This document shows positions 50,227 to 59,414 of a stretch of DNA of 64,000 nt, piece by piece (the stretch's first letter is position 1; the number at the start of each line of letters is the position of its first letter). The DNA lies in assembly GCF_011044255.1 (NCBI RefSeq), contig NZ_CP049107.1:930001-994000 (forward strand), given 5' to 3'. This DNA comes from Rhizorhabdus phycosphaerae. Its GTDB lineage: Bacteria > Pseudomonadota > Alphaproteobacteria > Sphingomonadales > Sphingomonadaceae. The position numbers were made by a program, and so were the translations under genes. The notes beneath the pieces were generated by a model that did not search any database, was not told the DNA's origin, and was given only the letters and a program-made list of their open reading frames with translations.

Positions 50227-52533
50227 TCAGGATACCGCAACCCCATTGCGTTCGGCCCAGGCACCGAGATCGCCACGCAGACTACGGACCGGACGCGCCA
50301 GAAAGTCCCCCATTTCCGCGCGCAGCTTGCCCAGGTCCAGCGTGCGGAGCATCGCCTTGACCGGTCCGACCGAGGCCGGCGTGATCGAGAGGCGCCCGAT
50401 GCCCAGTCCCACCAGCGCCATCGCCTCGAGCGGACGGCCGCCCATCTCGCCGCACACGCCGATCGGAACGCCGGCGTCGAGCGTCTGCCGCGTGACCCGG
50501 TTGAGGAAGCGCAGGATCGACGGGCTCAGCCAGTCATAGCGCTCAGCCAGCTTGGGGTTGGCGCGATCGGCCGCGAACAGGAACTGGGTCAGATCGTTGG
50601 TGCCGATCGACAGGAAGTCGAGCTTCGGCAGCAGCATGTCGAGACTTTCCGCGAGCGCGGGAACCTCGAGCATCGTGCCATAGCGAATGGCATTGGGAAC
50701 GCCGCGTCCATGGTCGTGGATCCATTTGCGCTGTGCCTCGAACAGCGCCACCGCCTCTTCATATTCCCAAGGCTCCGACACCATCGGGAACATGACATTG
50801 AGCGTCCGGCCAGCCGCTGCCTCGATCAGCGCGCGCGCCTGGACCTTCATCAACGCGTCGCGTTCCAGGCCAAGACGGATCGCCCGCCAGCCCAGCGCCG
50901 GATTCTCCTCGGTGACATCGTCCGCCGTCTTGAGATAGGGCAGCGCCTTGTCGCCGCCGATATCGACCGTGCGGAAGATGACGGGCCGATCGCCCGCCGC
51001 CTCCATCACTTCGCGGTAGAGACGCTGCTGTCGCTCGCGCTGCGGCAGCGTCGCCGAGACGAGGAACTGGAACTCGGTGCGGAACAACCCGATGCCGTCG
51101 GCGCCGGTGACGTCGAGCGCGGCGATATCGTCGCGCAGGCCAGCATTGACCATCAGTTCGATCCGCACGCCGTCCGCAGTCTCGGCCGGCAGGTCGCGCA
51201 TGGCGGCGAACTCGGCGCGACGCTTCTGGCTGACGACGAGCTTGGCCTCGAACGCCTCTTCCATCGACACATTGGGCCGGACCACGACCGAGCCGGTCGA
51301 GCTGTCGAGCAGGAGATAATCTCCGTCGGCGACCGTCCGGCGAACGTCCTTCACGCGGCCGAGAACCGGAATGCCCATCGCCCGCGCCACGATCGTGACA
51401 TGCGCGGTCAGCGAGCCCTCCTCGAGCACGACGCCCTTGAGCCGCCGCCGGTCATATTCGAGCAGTTCGGCCGGTCCCAGGTTGCGCGCGATCAGGATCG
51501 AATCCTGCCGCAGACCCAATTGCGCGGCGGTCCCAAGTTGGCCCGAAACGATCCTCAGCAGCCGGTTGGACAGATCCTCCAGATCGTGCATCCGGTCGGC
51601 AAGCAGCGGATCGCCAATCTCGCGCATCCGCATCCGCGTACGCTGCTGGACGCGTTCGATCGCCGCCTCCGCGGTCAGGCCGCTGTCGATCGCCTCGTTG
51701 ATCCGCCGGATCCAGCCTTCGTCATAGGCGAACATCTTGTACATCGCGAGAATGTCCTGATGCTCCCCTGCCGCGCCGAAATCGGCTTCGCGCGTCATCC
51801 GTTCGATCTGGTCGCGCATCCGCGCAAAGGCGGAAATCACCCGATGCCGTTCCACCTCGACATCTTCGGCGACCGTATGCTCGATCTCGATCCTGGGCTG
51901 GTGATAGACGGCCCGCCCCCCGGCCATACCCTCGACGAGCTTCAGGCCGAGCAGGCGTACCGGGCTCGAGTCGCGCACGCCCTTGGCGCCCGGCCCCTTT
52001 TCGTCGACCAGCCCGGCTCCGGCGATCAGTTCGGCGAGCACCATCGCCACCGTCTGCAACGCCTCGATCTCGACCTCGTCGAAGCGACGCTGGTCGCGAT
52101 GCTGGACCGACAGGACGCCGACCGCCTGTTCGCGCCGGACGATCGGGACGCCGGCAAAGCTGTGGAACAGCTCCTCGCCCGTTTCGGGCTTGTACGCGAA
52201 GTCGGGGTGGCTCGTCGCCTCGTCGAGGTTGAGCGTCTCGACGTTCTTGGCGATCGTGCCGACCAGACCCTCGCCCAGCGCGAGCTTGGTAACGTGGACG
52301 GCTTCCTGCTTAAGGCCGCGGGTCGCAAACAGCTCGAGGACACCGTCGCGAAGCAGGTAGATCGAGCAAACCTCGGTCCCCAGCTCCTCGCCGATGATCT
52401 GCACGACCTGATTGAGTTTTGTCTGCGCCGCCGACCGCGATGCCATCACGTCGTGCAGGCGCGTCAATATGGTGCGCGCGGCGGAAGTGGCGATCAGCGG
52501 TGACATCAGGAGCGCGCTATCAGAAAGCGGCAC
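50227..52533 (-). CDS. ptsP: Nitrogen phosphotransferase system enzyme I (PtsP, EI-Ntr)
   Basis: 768 residues. An N-terminal GAF sensor domain (about 20-175, with EGLVGTIAKNVETLNL and HSFAGVPIVRR) is followed by the PTS EI N-terminal and phospho-His domain (His378 in LTAHVTIVARAMGIP) and the PEP-binding barrel (GIGLFRTEFQFL, LPKLDFLSIGTNDLTQF, PIGVCGEMGG). It passes phosphate from PEP to NPr and EIIA-Ntr, linking nitrogen status (glutamine via GAF) to regulation. The GTG start at 52533 has GAGG upstream; an ATG at 52506 is a shorter alternative. The length and catalytic motifs seen are normal. Confidence 0.96.
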   Translation of the reverse strand: MPLSDSALLMSPLIATSAARTILTRLHDVMASRSAAQTKLNQVVQIIGEELGTEVCSIYLLRDGVLELFATRGLKQEAVHVTKLALGEGLVGTIAKNVETLNLDEATSHPDFAYKPETGEELFHSFAGVPIVRREQAVGVLSVQHRDQRRFDEVEIEALQTVAMVLAELIAGAGLVDEKGPGAKGVRDSSPVRLLGLKLVEGMAGGRAVYHQPRIEIEHTVAEDVEVERHRVISAFARMRDQIERMTREADFGAAGEHQDILAMYKMFAYDEGWIRRINEAIDSGLTAEAAIERVQQRTRMRMREIGDPLLADRMHDLEDLSNRLLRIVSGQLGTAAQLGLRQDSILIARNLGPAELLEYDRRRLKGVVLEEGSLTAHVTIVARAMGIPVLGRVKDVRRTVADGDYLLLDSSTGSVVVRPNVSMEEAFEAKLVVSQKRRAEFAAMRDLPAETADGVRIELMVNAGLRDDIAALDVTGADGIGLFRTEFQFLVSATLPQRERQQRLYREVMEAAGDRPVIFRTVDIGGDKALPYLKTADDVTEENPALGWRAIRLGLERDALMKVQARALIEAAAGRTLNVMFPMVSEPWEYEEAVALFEAQRKWIHDHGRGVPNAIRYGTMLEVPALAESLDMLLPKLDFLSIGTNDLTQFLFAADRANPKLAERYDWLSPSILRFLNRVTRQTLDAGVPIGVCGEMGGRPLEAMALVGLGIGRLSITPASVGPVKAMLRTLDLGKLRAEMGDFLARPVRSLRGDLGAWAERNGVAVS

Positions 52534-52618
52534 CGGATTCCAACCTCGACGTACCGTTCCCGCAATCTCCCGTACATCCGGGCAGCGCCGACCAGCGCCC
52601 GTGCCCGGCCGACCGCAG

Positions 52619-53635
52619 TCAGGCGTTACGCAATTCGAGTGCCGCTGCGGCTTCCTCGATCAGCTTTGCGACGATATCGGCAAGCGGTTCTTCGCGAGTC
52701 ACCATGCCGACGGACTGGCCGGCCATGACCGAACCATGTTCGATATCACCGTCGACCACCGCACGACGCAGGGCGCCGGCCCAGTAATGCTCGATCTGCA
52801 GTTGGGCCTCGGCCATCTCGACCTTGCCGTCGTCGAGCAGTTGCGCGACCTCGCGCTGCTTGGCGGTGAACAGCTCGGACGAGGCGTTACGGAGCGCGCG
52901 CACCGGGATCACCGGCAGGCGGGGATCGATCTGCACGCTTGCGACCGCGTCGCGCGCCGAAGCGCGGATGAACGCCTTCTTGAAGTTGGGATGTGCGATC
53001 GATTCGGTCGCGCAGACGAAGCGCGTGCCGAGCTGGACCCCGGCGGCGCCCATTTCGAGATAGGAGGCGATCGCTTCGCCCCGGCCGATTCCACCCGCGA
53101 CGAACACGGGGAGATCCTTGCCCACCACGGGCAATATCTCCTGGGCCAGGACCGAGGTGGAGACAGGACCGATATGGCCGCCGGCTTCCATGCCCTCGAT
53201 CACCAGCGCATCGACCCCCGAGCGGATCAGCTTCTTGGCCAGCGCCAGCGCGGGAGCGAAGCATATCACCCTGGCGCCCGACGCCTTGATCTTCTCGATC
53301 GCCCCGCCCGGTGGCAGACCGCCTGCCAGCACCACATGACCGACGCCGTGCTTGGCGCACACGTCGATCAGCGCATCGAGCTGCGGGTGCATGGTGATGA
53401 GGTTCACGCCGAACGGCTTCGACGTCAGCGCCTTCGTGCCAGCGATCTCCGCGTCGAGCAGTTCGGGCGTCATTGCGCCGCAGGCGATCACGCCGAAGCA
53501 GCCGGCGTTGGACATCGCCGCGACGAGATTGCGCTCCGAGACCCAGCTCATCGCGCCGCCGAGGATCGCATAGTCGCTGCCGAGCAGATCGACGCCACGC
53601 GCCATCAGCGCCGTGAGGCGGGCCGCGCCGCTCAT
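52619..53635 (-). CDS. Nitronate monooxygenase (2-nitropropane dioxygenase-like, FMN)
   Basis: 338 residues of the NPD/NMO family. The N-terminal GGAMSWVS, SNAGCFGVI, the active-site region EGMEAGGHIG (candidate catalytic His) and the FMN phosphate loop VAGGIGRGEAIA with GAAGVQLGTRF are all present. It oxidises alkyl nitronates such as propionate-3-nitronate to aldehydes and nitrite; some members are enoyl-reductase relatives. The start shares one base with the stop of lysC at 53635, so they are co-transcribed, although no metabolic link is obvious. Confidence 0.93.
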   Translation of the reverse strand: MSGAARLTALMARGVDLLGSDYAILGGAMSWVSERNLVAAMSNAGCFGVIACGAMTPELLDAEIAGTKALTSKPFGVNLITMHPQLDALIDVCAKHGVGHVVLAGGLPPGGAIEKIKASGARVICFAPALALAKKLIRSGVDALVIEGMEAGGHIGPVSTSVLAQEILPVVGKDLPVFVAGGIGRGEAIASYLEMGAAGVQLGTRFVCATESIAHPNFKKAFIRASARDAVASVQIDPRLPVIPVRALRNASSELFTAKQREVAQLLDDGKVEMAEAQLQIEHYWAGALRRAVVDGDIEHGSVMAGQSVGMVTREEPLADIVAKLIEEAAAALELRNA

Positions 53636-54891
53636 CAGGCGGCGTCCTCCGCGTCGAGTCCGTAGGCAGTGTGCAGCACGCGGACCGCCAGTTCGGTATA
53701 ATCCTCGTGGATCAGGACCGAGACCTTGATCTCGGAGGTGGTGATCGCGAGGACGTTGATCCCGCGCTGGGCCAGCGCGTCGAACATCTTCGAGGCAACA
53801 CCCGCATGGCTGCGCATGCCTACGCCCACCACCGAGATCTTGGCGACATTGGTGTCGTGGACCAGCTTTTCATAGCCGATCTTGCCGCGCTCCCGCTCGA
53901 GCACGTCGAGCGAGCGGGCCAGCTCGGCCGAGGGCACGGTGAAGGTCACGTCGGTCGATCCGGTGTCGTGCGCGACATTCTGCACGATCATGTCGACGTT
54001 GATATTGGCTTCGGCGAGCGGCGCGAAGATCGCTGCGACCGCGCCCGGACGGTCCGGAACCTGGGTCAGCGTGATCTTGGTCTCGTTCTTGTCATAGGCG
54101 ATGCCGGTGATGAGCTGGCGTTCCATGGCGCTTCCTTCGAGTTCTTCCTCGCTGACGATCATCGTGCCAGGCGTTGGGTTATCGGTCGGCTGGTCGAAGG
54201 ACGAGAGCACCTGCACCCGCACCTTCTCCTTCATCGCAAGCCCGACCGAGCGGGTCTGCAGGACCTTGGCACCGACCGACGCCAGTTCCAGCATCTCCTC
54301 ATAGGTCACCTTGGCGAGCTTACGCGCCTTGGGGACGATCCGCGGATCGGTCGTATAGACGCCGTCGACGTCGGTATAGATGTCACAGCGATCGGCCTTC
54401 ATCGCCGCCGCGACCGCGACCGCCGAGGTGTCGGAGCCCCCACGGCCCAGCGTCGTGATCCGCTGGTCCTCGGTCAGGCCCTGGAAACCCGGGATGACGG
54501 CGACCTCGCCCGAGGCCATCGCCTTGCCGATCGCGTCGGAATTGATCTGCTCGATCCGCGCCGAGGCGTGGGCGTCGGAGGTGGTGATGGGCAGCTGCCA
54601 GCCGAGCCAGCTGCGCGCCTTCACTCCCATCGACTGGAGCACGATCGCGAGCAGGCCACTCGTCACCTGCTCGCCCGAGGACACCACGACGTCATATTCG
54701 CGCGGATCGTAGAGCGGCGAAGCCTCGCGGCAGAAGTTGACGAGACGGTCGGTTTCGCCGGACATGGCCGACACGACCACCGCGACTTCGTTGCCGAGCT
54801 CGACCTCATGCTTCACGCGGTTCGCTACGTTGCGAATTCGTTCGATCCCCGCCATCGAGGTGCCGCCGAATTTCATTACGATGCGCGCCAT
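53635..54891 (-). CDS. lysC: Aspartate kinase
   Basis: 418 residues from the ATG at 54891, giving MARIVMKFGGTSMAG with the family signature KFGGTS at 7-12. The kinase domain has VVSAMSGETD, GRGGSDTSAVA and DVDGVYTTDPR. Two ACT domains follow (ITLTQVPDRPGAVAAIF; ISVVGVGMRSHAGVASKMF) for feedback control by lysine and/or threonine. It phosphorylates aspartate in the Lys/Thr/Met pathway. A longer in-frame ORF upstream lacks conservation. It is divergent from ubiG. Confidence 0.97.
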   Translation of the reverse strand: MARIVMKFGGTSMAGIERIRNVANRVKHEVELGNEVAVVVSAMSGETDRLVNFCREASPLYDPREYDVVVSSGEQVTSGLLAIVLQSMGVKARSWLGWQLPITTSDAHASARIEQINSDAIGKAMASGEVAVIPGFQGLTEDQRITTLGRGGSDTSAVAVAAAMKADRCDIYTDVDGVYTTDPRIVPKARKLAKVTYEEMLELASVGAKVLQTRSVGLAMKEKVRVQVLSSFDQPTDNPTPGTMIVSEEELEGSAMERQLITGIAYDKNETKITLTQVPDRPGAVAAIFAPLAEANINVDMIVQNVAHDTGSTDVTFTVPSAELARSLDVLERERGKIGYEKLVHDTNVAKISVVGVGMRSHAGVASKMFDALAQRGINVLAITTSEIKVSVLIHEDYTELAVRVLHTAYGLDAEDAA

Positions 54892-54972
54892 AGACCCACA
54901 TATTCCCCAGAGGCGAAAGCGCCGGAAATGCCCTCTGGACCAAGGGCGCGGCCCTGATAGAGAGGGGGCGTG

Positions 54973-55707
54973 ATGAACGCAAGCGCACAACAGCATGGGT
55001 CGATCCTCGCAGAGGAAGCGGCCCATTTCGGCAGCATGGCGGCGGAATGGTGGGATCCGAAAGGGTCATCGGCCATGCTCCACAAGCTCAACCCCCCTCG
55101 CCTGCGCCACGTGCGCGACACGGTCGATCGGCACTGGTCTCTCGATCCGCAGAGCCTGCGGCCGTTGGTGGGTCGTCGTGTGGCGGACATAGGCTGTGGC
55201 GCAGGGCTGCTCGCCGAACCGCTGGCGCGGCTCGGCGCGGAGATGGTCGCGGTCGATGCCGCAGCCGAGAATATCGCCGTCGCCCGTATCCACGCCGAAA
55301 AGCAAGGCCTGACGATCGACTATCGTCATGGTGGGTTCGAAGCGCTCGCCGGCGAGCGCTTCGATCTGGTGACCTCGATGGAGGTGATCGAGCATGTCTC
55401 AGACCCGGCAAGCTTCGTGGCGGGCCTGGCCGATCTCCTCGCCCCGGACGGCATCCTGATCCTCTCGACGCCGAACCGCAGCCCCCTGTCGCGGCTCGCG
55501 CTGATCGGCGTTGCCGAGGGCTTCGGCCTGATCCCCAGGGGCACGCATGACTGGAACCGCTTCCTGACACCCGACGAACTTGCGGCCCATGTCGAGGCGG
55601 CCGGCCTGCGCGTGATCGATCGCAAGGGCCTCTCCTTCTCGATCGCGTCGGGCTTCCAGCTGAGCGACGACCTGACGCTCGACTATTTCCTGACGGCGGT
55701 CCGGTGA
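54973..55707 (+). CDS. ubiG: Ubiquinone biosynthesis O-methyltransferase UbiG
   Basis: 244 residues. The N-terminal ILAEEAAHFGSMAAEWWDP and LNPPRLRHVRD segments are diagnostic. The SAM site is [20 protein letters not shown], then SMEVIEHVSDP, LILSTPNRS and GTHDWNRFLTPDEL. It carries out both O-methylations in ubiquinone synthesis. The ATG at 54973 follows GAGAGGGG; a GTG directly before it is in frame. The stop overlaps the GTG start of the next methyltransferase by 4 bp, forming an operon. Confidence 0.97.
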   Translation: MNASAQQHGSILAEEAAHFGSMAAEWWDPKGSSAMLHKLNPPRLRHVRDTVDRHWSLDPQSLRPLVGRRVADIGCGAGLLAEPLARLGAEMVAVDAAAENIAVARIHAEKQGLTIDYRHGGFEALAGERFDLVTSMEVIEHVSDPASFVAGLADLLAPDGILILSTPNRSPLSRLALIGVAEGFGLIPRGTHDWNRFLTPDELAAHVEAAGLRVIDRKGLSFSIASGFQLSDDLTLDYFLTAVR

Positions 55708-56453
55708 GCAGCTTCAAGGACCATTTCTCGTCTCACGCCTCGGCCTATTCGACCTACAGGCCCCGTTATCCAGCCGCGCTGGCCGACTGGCTCGCCTCCG
55801 AAGCGCCCTCGAGGTCGCTTGCCGTCGACGTCGGCTGCGGGTCCGGGCAACTGTCGATCCTTCTCGCCGACTGCTTCGCACAGGTAGCCGCGCTCGATCC
55901 AAGCGCCGAGCAGATCGCCAATGCCTCTCCTCATGCCCGGGTCGCCTATCGGGTCGCGCCGGCCGAGCAGACCGGCATCGCGGCAGACAGCGCCGATCTG
56001 CTGACCGCTGCACAGGCCGCCCACTGGTTCGACCTTCCCGCCTTCTTTGCCGAAGCGCAGCGCATCCTGAAGCCCGGCGGGCTCATCGCGCTGGTAACCT
56101 ATGCCGGGATGCTTCCGGGCACGCCCGTCGCCGACATCGTCGAGACCTTCCGCACCGACGTGCTCGCACCTTTTTGGCCGCCCGAGAGGGCCATGGTCGA
56201 CAATGACTATCGGGATATCCGGCTGCCGTTCGAGGCGGTCGACGCTCCGCGCATGATCCTCGAGGCACGCTGGTCGCTCGACGCGCTGATCGGCTATCTC
56301 GACACATGGTCGGCGGTTCGGGCGATGGAGCGCTCCATTGGGAGAGCAGATTTCGATCGGACCGTCGAGCTGTTGCGAGACGCCTGGGGGCCTTCCGAGG
56401 ACAGCAAGCTCCTGCAATGGCCGCTGACCGTCGTCGTGGGCCGGAAAGGGTGA
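55704..56453 (+). CDS. Class I SAM-dependent methyltransferase
   Basis: 249 residues, GTG start overlapping the ubiG stop (GTGA). It has FKDHFSSHASAYSTYRPRYP at the N terminus and SAM motif I VDVGCGSGQLSILLA, then ALDPSAEQIANA, AAQAAHWFDL and ILKPGGLIALV. This pattern is typical of the trans-aconitate/ubiE-like methyltransferase group that includes many uncharacterised proteins. The stop overlaps the start of the Nudix gene, so the three genes are coupled. The substrate is unknown. Confidence 0.92.
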   Translation: MSSFKDHFSSHASAYSTYRPRYPAALADWLASEAPSRSLAVDVGCGSGQLSILLADCFAQVAALDPSAEQIANASPHARVAYRVAPAEQTGIAADSADLLTAAQAAHWFDLPAFFAEAQRILKPGGLIALVTYAGMLPGTPVADIVETFRTDVLAPFWPPERAMVDNDYRDIRLPFEAVDAPRMILEARWSLDALIGYLDTWSAVRAMERSIGRADFDRTVELLRDAWGPSEDSKLLQWPLTVVVGRKG

Positions 56454-57253
56454 GCGACGACCTCCCTCCTGCGGCATTGGCGGCAACGCTGATCCTGCTG
56501 CGCGAGCGGCGGGACGGCCCTCCGGAGATTCCGATGATCGGCCGCAGCGCGCGCATGCGCTTCGCCGCCAGCCGCATGGTCTTTCCCGGCGGCCGGCTCG
56601 ATGCCGACGACTTCGCCATCGCCGCGCGCGGGGATCTGGTTGCCGACGCCGAGGGACTGGATGAAGCCGAGATCGCCCATCGAGTGGCGGCCGTGCGCGA
56701 GACGATCGAGGAGATCGGGCTGGCCCCCTGCGTCGCCGGGCTCGATACGGCCGCGCAGATCGGAGAGCTTCGCGAGCGGCTCCACGCAGGCGAGCCTCTT
56801 ACGCGCCTTCTCGAAACCCATGGCCTGACGCTGCACCTGCGTGAGCTTCATCCTTTTTCGCGCTGGCGGCCCGATCATGCGCTGACCCACCGGTTCGACA
56901 CGCGCTTCTATATCGCCCGCGTGCCCGAGATGGGCGAAGCGGTCGCCGACGGGGGCGAGAGCGTCCATTGCCGCTGGGGCACCGCGCGCGAGCATCTGTC
57001 GCAGAGCGGGCTGATCTTTCCCACGCAGCGCAATCTGGAAAGGATCGCCCAGGCGGCGAGCTGGGCGGAGGCGGTGGAGATTTCGGCGCGTTACCCGATG
57101 GAGGTCGTCACGCCCTGGGTCGAAGAACGGGATGGCGTGCCATGGCTGCACATCCCAGAGCATCTCGGCTATCCGGTCACCGCGCAACTGCTGTCGGAGG
57201 TGGACCGGGCGATGGATCCAAGGAGATTGCCCAGCACGTCAGCGCCCGGATAG
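56450..57253 (+). CDS. Nudix hydrolase of the NUDT19 type (expanded Nudix box)
   Basis: 267 residues from the GTG at 56450, overlapping the preceding stop. The Nudix helix RETIEEIGL is clear, but the start of the box (FPGGRLDADD) is separated from it by a roughly 30-residue insert instead of the usual 5-7, as in the mammalian NUDT19/RP2 family of CoA diphosphatases. C-terminal HRFDTRFYIARVP and IFPTQRNLERIA also fit. It may hydrolyse CoA or acyl-CoA. Its 3' end overlaps the convergent mannose-6-phosphate isomerase gene by 85 bp. Confidence 0.85.
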   Translation: MSDDLPPAALAATLILLRERRDGPPEIPMIGRSARMRFAASRMVFPGGRLDADDFAIAARGDLVADAEGLDEAEIAHRVAAVRETIEEIGLAPCVAGLDTAAQIGELRERLHAGEPLTRLLETHGLTLHLRELHPFSRWRPDHALTHRFDTRFYIARVPEMGEAVADGGESVHCRWGTAREHLSQSGLIFPTQRNLERIAQAASWAEAVEISARYPMEVVTPWVEERDGVPWLHIPEHLGYPVTAQLLSEVDRAMDPRRLPSTSAPG

Positions 57254-58053
57254 GCGGCATAGACCGTGCTGTCCGGCGACAGGGTGACCCTGCTCGGCCC
57301 TTCGACGAGGATAGCGTCGCCGAGTCCCGCAGCACGGCCATCGACCTCGAGCGTGCCGGCGACCGGAAGCAGCCACAGCGGCAATGTCCCCGGATCGACA
57401 TCCTGCAGGCCCGCGCTGCTCCATCGTTCGAGGACGAATTTGCCGCCCTCGGCCATGATCTCGCGGCCGTCACCGATGGGGCGAGCGATTGTCTTTCCCG
57501 CAAATGGCGTAAAATCCGAGACCGCCATCGCATCGTCGAGATGCAGTTCGCGCGCCGATCCATAGTCGTAGAAGCGATAGGTGAGGTCGAGATTCTGCTG
57601 CACCTCGACCACCCGCAGGCCCTTGCCGATCGCATGAACCGTTCCGGCCGGAGAATAGATGACGTCGCCCGCCTGCACGGGCTGCCAATGCAGCATATGC
57701 TCGATCGACCCGTCGAGAGCCGCTGCTCGGACCGCTGCGGCATCATGCGGCTCTCGGAAGCCGAGCGCGATGGTCGAGTCCGGTTCGGCCGAGAGGATGA
57801 TCCACGCCTCGTCCTTGCCTCGGGCGAAGCCGCGGTCGCGGGCGGCGTCGTCGTCGGGGTGCACTTGCACCGACAGACGTTCGCTGGTGAAGAGATATTT
57901 GATCAACAGGTCGTGGGCGCCGCCGCGCGGATCGTCGTACCAGATCTCCCCGATCGCCGGTTCGTCAGGCGCGGCGTCGGGAAACAGCGGGGCCAGGTCG
58001 CGGCGTCCCCAGGGTTTTTCGACCGCATGATGGGTCAGGAAAGTCGCCGCCAT
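57169..58053 (-). CDS. Class I mannose-6-phosphate isomerase-like protein (cupin)
   Basis: 294 residues from the ATG at 58053. Features are VEKPWGRRDL, GEIWYDD, LLIKYLFTSERLSVQVHPDD (metal-site His), GKDEAWIIL (metal-site Glu), GDVIYSPAGTVHAIG (metal-site His) and the C-terminal VLERW. This is the shorter bacterial class I PMI form. It interconverts fructose-6-phosphate and mannose-6-phosphate for GDP-mannose and exopolysaccharide. It is convergent with the Nudix gene, with which its last 85 bp overlap. The longer ORF upstream (to 58125) lacks a ribosome site. Confidence 0.93.
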   Translation of the reverse strand: MAATFLTHHAVEKPWGRRDLAPLFPDAAPDEPAIGEIWYDDPRGGAHDLLIKYLFTSERLSVQVHPDDDAARDRGFARGKDEAWIILSAEPDSTIALGFREPHDAAAVRAAALDGSIEHMLHWQPVQAGDVIYSPAGTVHAIGKGLRVVEVQQNLDLTYRFYDYGSARELHLDDAMAVSDFTPFAGKTIARPIGDGREIMAEGGKFVLERWSSAGLQDVDPGTLPLWLLPVAGTLEVDGRAAGLGDAILVEGPSRVTLSPDSTVYAAYPGADVLGNLLGSIARSTSDSSCAVTG

Positions 58054-58230
58054 GATACACCTATCGCCACGCTTCCCGCCCGCCGGCGAGGCCGGAGCGG
58101 GAAGGAATACCCCTACAGAAATCATCCTACAAAGCTGCGGACGATCCCAAAGGTTCCGCTGCCTGCCGATCTACCCGCAACTTCGGCGGATCGGCAAGCG
58201 CGCGATACGTGGTCGGTGCGAAGACAGCGC

Positions 58231-58779
58231 TCAGTTAGGGAGACGCGCTTCCACCTTGTCGACCCATTCCGGGTAGAAAACGGGCTCACGGTTCGACCAG
58301 CCTGCAGCTGTCGCGGCCGCTTCGCTGATCGACTGGAGCAGCAGGCGCCGCTTCTCCGGATGAAGATGCGGCAGCGCCGCCGCCGAACAGAATGCCGCCG
58401 GCAGCCAGGGCCGAACGTCCGCGCCGATCAGCCGCTCATATAGAAAGCGATAGGCACCGAAGCTGGCGAGCCTGTCCTGTCCGAGATCGAAGGCCGAGAT
58501 CGTGATGAGCGGCGCCATGAAGGGTTCCACCGCATCGAGACCGCTATCGTCGGGAACGACCTCGCGGATATACTCCAGCCGCGAATAGATGCGCGACTGC
58601 GCCATGATGCTCGCAGACTCGATCACGTCGCGCGACCAGCGCGCGAGTGCGTCTTCACGGCCGAGGCCGATGTCGAGGGAGCGGCGAATATAGCGTTGGG
58701 TGGAAGCCGGGAAACTGGCGAACTCTTTCATTTCCGCCAAGGTCAGCGCGCCGTCTGCAGGTTTCATGTGCGTGCCCAT
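58231..58779 (-). CDS. Uncharacterised helical protein
   Basis: About 182 residues from the ATG at 58779, where AGGGG lies 7 nt upstream; the ORF could extend to 58953 but without a ribosome site. The protein is mostly helical (LTLAEMKEFASFPASTQRYI, ARWSRDVIESASIMAQSRIYSRL) with no signal peptide, membrane helix or motif I recognise. Codon use fits the genome. It lies alone between the isomerase and a small acidic protein. Confidence 0.7.
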   Translation of the reverse strand: MGTHMKPADGALTLAEMKEFASFPASTQRYIRRSLDIGLGREDALARWSRDVIESASIMAQSRIYSRLEYIREVVPDDSGLDAVEPFMAPLITISAFDLGQDRLASFGAYRFLYERLIGADVRPWLPAAFCSAAALPHLHPEKRRLLLQSISEAAATAAGWSNREPVFYPEWVDKVEARLPN

Positions 58780-58997
58780 ACAATAGCCCCTAAGCTGGAA
58801 GCCCTGTCCGGGTTTATACGCCCACCTTGGTTTATGGACGCTTAAGCCCTCGTAAGGCCTCTGTTCATCAACGGACCATGTTTCTTGCTGCAACGCAACA
58901 AGCAAACGCGTTCGCCCCTCGTGCCGCTCATATATCTGTGGATAAATGGACAAAGAGGGCTGCGCGCCGGCCCTTTTTGCCTGGCGCGCAACTTCCC

Positions 58998-59246
58998 TCA
59001 GTGACGGTCTTCCCGCCGCTTTTCCTCGTCTTCGTCATAGCCCGACGACGGTGCCGGATCCTTGCCCTTTCCGGGTTGTGTGTTCGACGGCGGGTCTGAT
59101 GTCGGGAAGCTCTCGTCCAAGGCGACATCGAGTTTGGCATCCTCGTCCGCCGGATCGGCCTCGAGTCTGGCGTCGTCCCCTGCGTCGTGGGCGGTGCGCA
59201 CATAGGTCGTGCACGCCTTTTTCTCGTCCTCGTCCTCACCATTCAT
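58998..59246 (-). CDS. Small highly acidic protein with ESFPTSDPPS motif
   Basis: 82 residues from the ATG at 59246 with a strong AGGAG site. It is rich in Asp/Glu, with a conserved short motif DESFPTSDPPS seen in many small proteobacterial proteins of unknown function. It ends in a charged tail. It has no signal or membrane segment and is probably disordered. It is divergent from the LytS-type kinase. Confidence 0.7.
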   Translation of the reverse strand: MNGEDEDEKKACTTYVRTAHDAGDDARLEADPADEDAKLDVALDESFPTSDPPSNTQPGKGKDPAPSSGYDEDEEKRREDRH

Positions 59247-59414
59247 GCTACGGCTCCTCTTCCAGCTCGAAGAGTCAAACGTCCGCACCGCAGCGCTGTT
59301 CCGGGCCGCGGCGAAGTGTCGAAAAGCTGAACTTTCGATGAACGGCATGGGGGCATCGACGAACATCACTGACATGGACGGGCATATTTACAACGATGAA
59401 GATATAGGGGTTTG

